This document shows, one piece after another, positions 61,053-64,000 of a stretch of DNA of 64,000 nucleotides (positions within the stretch are counted from its first letter, which is position 1; every line of letters begins with the position of its first letter). Below the pieces are notes generated by a model that ran no database searches, was not told the origin of the DNA, and saw only the letters and a program-made list of their open reading frames with translations. Made by a program: the position numbers and the translations under genes. The DNA lies in NCBI GenBank assembly GCA_030562215.1, contig JAUPFL010000002.1, forward strand, positions 868,001-932,000, given 5' to 3'. The DNA is from Peribacillus frigoritolerans. GTDB lineage: Bacteria; Bacillota; Bacilli; Bacillales; DSM-1321.

Positions 61053-61238
61053 TCAACCATTTTCATTTTGCTGTCCTATTTCCTTTTCGGCTAGATATTG
61101 GTTGCCATCTTTTAATACCGAAAATTTATCGACCGAGTCTCCAGGTATATTCCTTGGATTTGGAAATTTATTATCCGTTTGGACGGTGATCGTTTGTTTC
61201 CCCATTCCATTTGTCAAGAATTCTCGTTTATTAGTCAT
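61053..61238 (-). CDS. Small hydrophilic protein of unknown function
   Basis: 61 residues, charged and Asn/Gln/Gly-rich (TNKREFLTNGMGKQTITVQTD…FPNPRNIPGD…NGQQYL-type end), no transmembrane helix. GGAGATG precedes the start on the minus strand. Divergent from splB by about 135 bases. In B. subtilis splB has splA upstream; this gene is on the other strand and does not look like SplA. Possibly spore-related by location only. Confidence 0.5.
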   Translation of the reverse strand: MTNKREFLTNGMGKQTITVQTDNKFPNPRNIPGDSVDKFSVLKDGNQYLAEKEIGQQNENG

Positions 61239-61374
61239 ATCGCATCTCCTTCATTTTGAATTTCCAAGTAAAAACAATCATGAGGATAAAAGAATAAAGA
61301 AAACCTATCCTTATGAATTAGATTGTGTAGTTCGATTGAAAGTATGAACAAATCGAAAAAGAATGGAGATCGAA

Positions 61375-62400
61375 ATGAAACCATTTATGCCACAGTTAGT
61401 ATATATCGAGCCCAGGGCACTGGAATACCCGCTCGGTCGGGAATTGAAAAAGAATTTCGAAGGTTTGAACATTGAAATCCGTGAGACCACATCGCATAAC
61501 CAAATTAGGGATCTTCCTGGAGAAAATGATCTGCAAAAATATCGTGTCGCCAAATCGACGCTCGTGGTAGGTATCAGAAAAACATTGAAATTCGATTCTT
61601 CAAAGCCATCTGCTGAATATGCCATCCCTCTTGCCACAGGGTGCATGGGGCATTGTCACTATTGTTATTTACAGACGACACTCGGATCAAAGCCATATAT
61701 TCGGACATATGTGAATCTTGACGAGATTTTCGAGGCAGCCGAAAAATATATAAATGAGAGAAAGCCTGAAATTACTCGTTTTGAGGCAGCCTGTACATCG
61801 GACATCGTCGGAATTGATCATTTGACACATTCGTTAAAAAGGGCCATAGAGTATTTTGGAAAAAGTGAATATGGGGTTCTAAGGTTCGTCACTAAATTCC
61901 ATCATGTCGACCATCTGTTGGATGCTGAACATAATGGAAAAACGAGATTTCGCTTCAGTATAAATTCACGTTATGTGATAAAGAATTTCGAACCCGGGAC
62001 TTCAAGCTTCGAAGAACGGATGGAAGCGGCACGTAAAGTGGCAGGTGCCGGATATCCCCTGGGTTTTATCGTTGCTCCAATATACCGTCATGAAGAATGG
62101 AAGGAGGGCTACCATGAATTATTCGAACGGTTGAGTGAGGCTTTAAAAGGGGTGGATATCCCTGACTTGACTTTCGAATTAATCCAGCATCGGTTTACTG
62201 GTCCAGCAAAAAAAGTGATTCAAAAAAACTACCCGAAAACAAAATTGGAACTGGATGAAACGAAGCGTAAATATAAATGGGGCCGATATGGAATTGGTAA
62301 ATATGTTTATCAAAAAGAAGAAGCCGCAGAACTGGAAACGACCATTCGTGGGTATATTGCGGAATTCTTCCCGAAAGCGGAAATTCAGTATTTTACCTGA
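61375..62400 (+). CDS. splB: Spore photoproduct lyase SplB
   Basis: 341 residues, intact. Radical SAM enzyme that repairs 5-thyminyl-5,6-dihydrothymine in germinating spores. Cluster motif CMGHCHYC near residue 91 and the conserved H-atom-donor cysteine in EAACTSDIVG; also TKFHHVDHLL and FRFSINSRYV. ATG 61375 is 6 bases after GGAG; ATG 61363 overlaps it. Shows that the host is a spore former. Confidence 0.95.
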   Translation: MKPFMPQLVYIEPRALEYPLGRELKKNFEGLNIEIRETTSHNQIRDLPGENDLQKYRVAKSTLVVGIRKTLKFDSSKPSAEYAIPLATGCMGHCHYCYLQTTLGSKPYIRTYVNLDEIFEAAEKYINERKPEITRFEAACTSDIVGIDHLTHSLKRAIEYFGKSEYGVLRFVTKFHHVDHLLDAEHNGKTRFRFSINSRYVIKNFEPGTSSFEERMEAARKVAGAGYPLGFIVAPIYRHEEWKEGYHELFERLSEALKGVDIPDLTFELIQHRFTGPAKKVIQKNYPKTKLELDETKRKYKWGRYGIGKYVYQKEEAAELETTIRGYIAEFFPKAEIQYFT

Positions 62401-62484
62401 ATCAAGGCAAATTCTTCTTAAAACTGTCATAAATCGCTCTAATCCTGCTTAGAAATGTAAAGACCGGATTAGGGGAGGGCAGCT

Positions 62485-63364
62485 ATGATTATTGACGGCG
62501 TTTTTTCCGGAGGCGGGATTAAAGGCTATGGTTTAGTGGGAGCCCTGCAGGAATTAGAAGAAAAGGGATTTGTATTCCATCGAACAGCAGGTACGAGTGC
62601 AGGATCCATCATTGCAGCTTTCGTAGCAGCTGGGTACACGGGAAAAGAAATGGAAAAGCTTTTTCTTGATATAGATTTAAGCGGCCTGCTGGATAAAAGG
62701 CGTGGTCTTTTGCCTATCCCATTTGCCAAATGGCTCCTTTTATACTGGAAACTGGGCCTTTATAAAGGCAACGCTTTGGAAGCCTGGGTCGCCGGTAAAC
62801 TTGCCGAAAGGAATGTAATCACCTTTAAGGATGTTCGACCGAAATCACTACGTATCATAACCTCTGACATTTCAAATGGGAAATTGGTCGTACTGCCTGA
62901 TGATTTACCGAATTATGGAATAGATCCGGGCGCTTTTCCAGTGGCAAAGGCAGTAAGAATGAGTTGTAGCATTCCTTATTTCTTTGAGCCAGTCAAACTT
63001 AATGTCGGAAAAAGCAAGTTCCTTTTTGTTGATGGAGGTGTGTTAAGCAATTTTCCAATGTGGTTATTCAATTCAGATCATGTAAGAAAGGAAAGACCGG
63101 TCATTGGCTTGCGGTTAAGCGTCGATGAGATATGGAAACCGCATGAGGTGGATAATGCGGTTGAATTGTTCTCCGCACTATTCAAAACGATGAAAGATGC
63201 CCACGATGCACGGTATATTTCCAAGAAACACGTCCATAACATTGTATTTATCCCGATGAAGGGTATTTCTGCAATGGATTTCAACCTGAATGATGAAAAA
63301 AGGGTGAATTGATCAATAGGGGCAGGCAGTGCACGAAAGAATTCCTTAAAAATGGACTTATTAA
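62485..63364 (+). CDS. yqhO: Patatin-like phospholipase YqhO (two frameshifts near the 3' end)
   Basis: About 293 residues when repaired. Oxyanion loop SGGGIKGYG, nucleophile in GTSAGS and the catalytic aspartate in VDGGVLSNFPMWLF define the Ser-Asp dyad. As written it ends at 63312. Adding one A near 63300 and one near 63350 gives EKKGELINRGRQCTKEFLKKWTY and a stop at 63362, just before the terminator, as in B. subtilis YqhO. Substrate unknown. Confidence 0.88.
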
Positions 63365-63397
63365 AAATCGGGCTCTTAAAAAGAAGCCCGATTTTTC
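63364..63397. terminator. Bidirectional terminator between yqhO and yqhP
   Basis: AAAATCGGGCT and AGCCCGATTTT make an 11-bp stem with a 10-base loop; T-runs lie on both strands. Confidence 0.88.
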
Positions 63398-63399
63398 TT

Positions 63400-63752
63400 T
63401 TATTCTTTTTCCCTTCGATGACGGTTAAGTGACTATCCGTTTTCTTTCTCCATTTTATTTTCTTTGATGATTTTGCTGCAGAGAAGCTAGCCACATTATC
63501 TTTTTTCGAAGTTCGGTTTTTTAGCCTTTTTTTCGATTGGCGGGCAGCCTTTCGGAATGCTTGCTGCTCTTTTTTAACTGGTTTTCCCTTTGTTAATCCG
63601 GTATAAATCATATAAATAATCCCTGCGACAATGGCTATTATGAGGATGTTTCTAAAAAAGCCAATCGGGTCATTAAATAGTCGGCTCAATAGTCCGAGGA
63701 CTCCGAGGGCGATGATTCCGTATATCATGAAAGATATGAAACGTTTCAACAA
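63400..63752 (-). CDS. yqhP: YqhP-like small membrane protein (one frameshift at the 3' end)
   Basis: Two N-terminal transmembrane helices (RFISFMIYGIIALGVLGLLS; ILIIAIVAGIIYMIYTGL) and a very basic tail (KKRLKNRTSKK…KKIKWRKK). As written the frame runs through the terminator into antisense yqhO. One A added near 63412 gives EGKKE and a stop at 63400–63402, about 117 residues. GGAGGTG precedes; TTG 63752 or 63749 is the likely start. Function unknown. Confidence 0.75.
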
Positions 63753-63886
63753 AGACACCTCCTTAAGAGCATCATAAGCATTTTTAGCTTATTTTAAACA
63801 TTCTTCATGTAAAATATTTGAAAAAAATGAAGACCATTCATTTAGTTAGTATATGATTTTCCATCATCAAAATGTGTATAGATGTT

Positions 63887-64000
63887 TTACACAATTACAT
63901 CCGATTCTAAACCTTTTTCGGTCTCTTTTTCCATCCTCAACAGTTCTTGGAATGAGGCCAATGCGACTTCGACTTGATCATCGGTAGGGGCTTTGGTTGT
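63887..64000 (-). CDS. yqhQ: YqhQ (DUF1385) C-terminal end, partial
   Basis: The last 37 residues of a gene that continues beyond the window: TTKAPTDDQVEVALASFQELLRMEKE…. Helical and acidic, like the C-terminus of DUF1385 proteins, and located where B. subtilis has yqhQ next to yqhP. Stop at 63887–63889. Confidence 0.65.
   Translation of the reverse strand, partial: TTKAPTDDQVEVALASFQELLRMEKETEKGLESDVIV

Overview
The window is a chromosomal segment from a low-GC, endospore-forming member of the Bacillaceae. Gene order follows the Bacillus subtilis yqfL–yqhQ region almost gene for gene (yqfL, yqxD, dnaG, sigA, cccA, trmK, yqfO, ispH, cshB, nfo, zinc uptake/zur, ispG, sodA, pbpA, pst, gluP, glcK, yqgS, yqgT, comG, gcv, lipM, yqhO–yqhQ). 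Spore photoproduct lyase, SigA, the comG operon and Spo0A-type boxes agree with that. A Peribacillus/B. simplex-type organism is my guess; it cannot be proven from this window.

Layout. 1–4.4 kb: PEP synthase regulator and the yqxD-dnaG-sigA macromolecular synthesis operon. 4.5–9.5 kb: membrane protein, cytochrome c550, trmK-nif3, then ispH and yqfQ on the minus strand. 9.9–16 kb: DEAD helicase, endonuclease IV, and a zinc uptake operon ending in its regulator zur. 16–20.4 kb: ispG, yqfZ, a 44-codon SinI-like gene, yqgB, yqgC, sodA. 20.4–24.3 kb: intergenic repeat, MFS transporter, class B PBP. 24.3–28.9 kb: PhoP-controlled pstSCAB-phoU. 29–44 kb: small membrane proteins, ribosomal protein L33, 5-FCL, rhomboid GluP, glucokinase, LtaS-like YqgS, endopeptidase YqgT, MBL hydrolase, MidA-type methyltransferase and a Cys-rich regulator. 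44.4–49.3 kb: a badly damaged mgsR/spx-like gene and comGABCDEFG-yqzE. 49.3–56.4 kb: yqhG-yqhH opposite a glycine-riboswitch-controlled gcvT-gcvPA-gcvPB operon. 56.5–64 kb: rhodanese-like protein, lipM, a B12-dependent ribonucleotide reductase under tandem NrdR boxes, splB, patatin yqhO, yqhP and the end of yqhQ.

Sequence quality dominates interpretation. About 35 genes carry one to three single-base frameshifts, nearly all one missing base in a short homopolymer run, and they hit essential genes (dnaG, ispH, pbpA) as often as dispensable ones. I read these as uncorrected sequencing or assembly errors, not gene decay. Such genes are given as full-length CDS spans with the break positions stated.

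Most interesting biology: an orphan SinI-like anti-repressor behind a Spo0A-type promoter, while the sinIR–tapA-sipW-tasA block is missing from its usual site between yqzE and yqhG; a cluster of Spo0A-type boxes at 29.7–29.95 kb; a 105-nt palindromic element ahead of the NrdR-boxed nrdJ; a pair of long intergenic repeats before yqgE; a Cys-rich HTH regulator; and a rhodanese-fold protein without its catalytic cysteine. I see no CRISPR array, phage, transposase, rRNA or tRNA.
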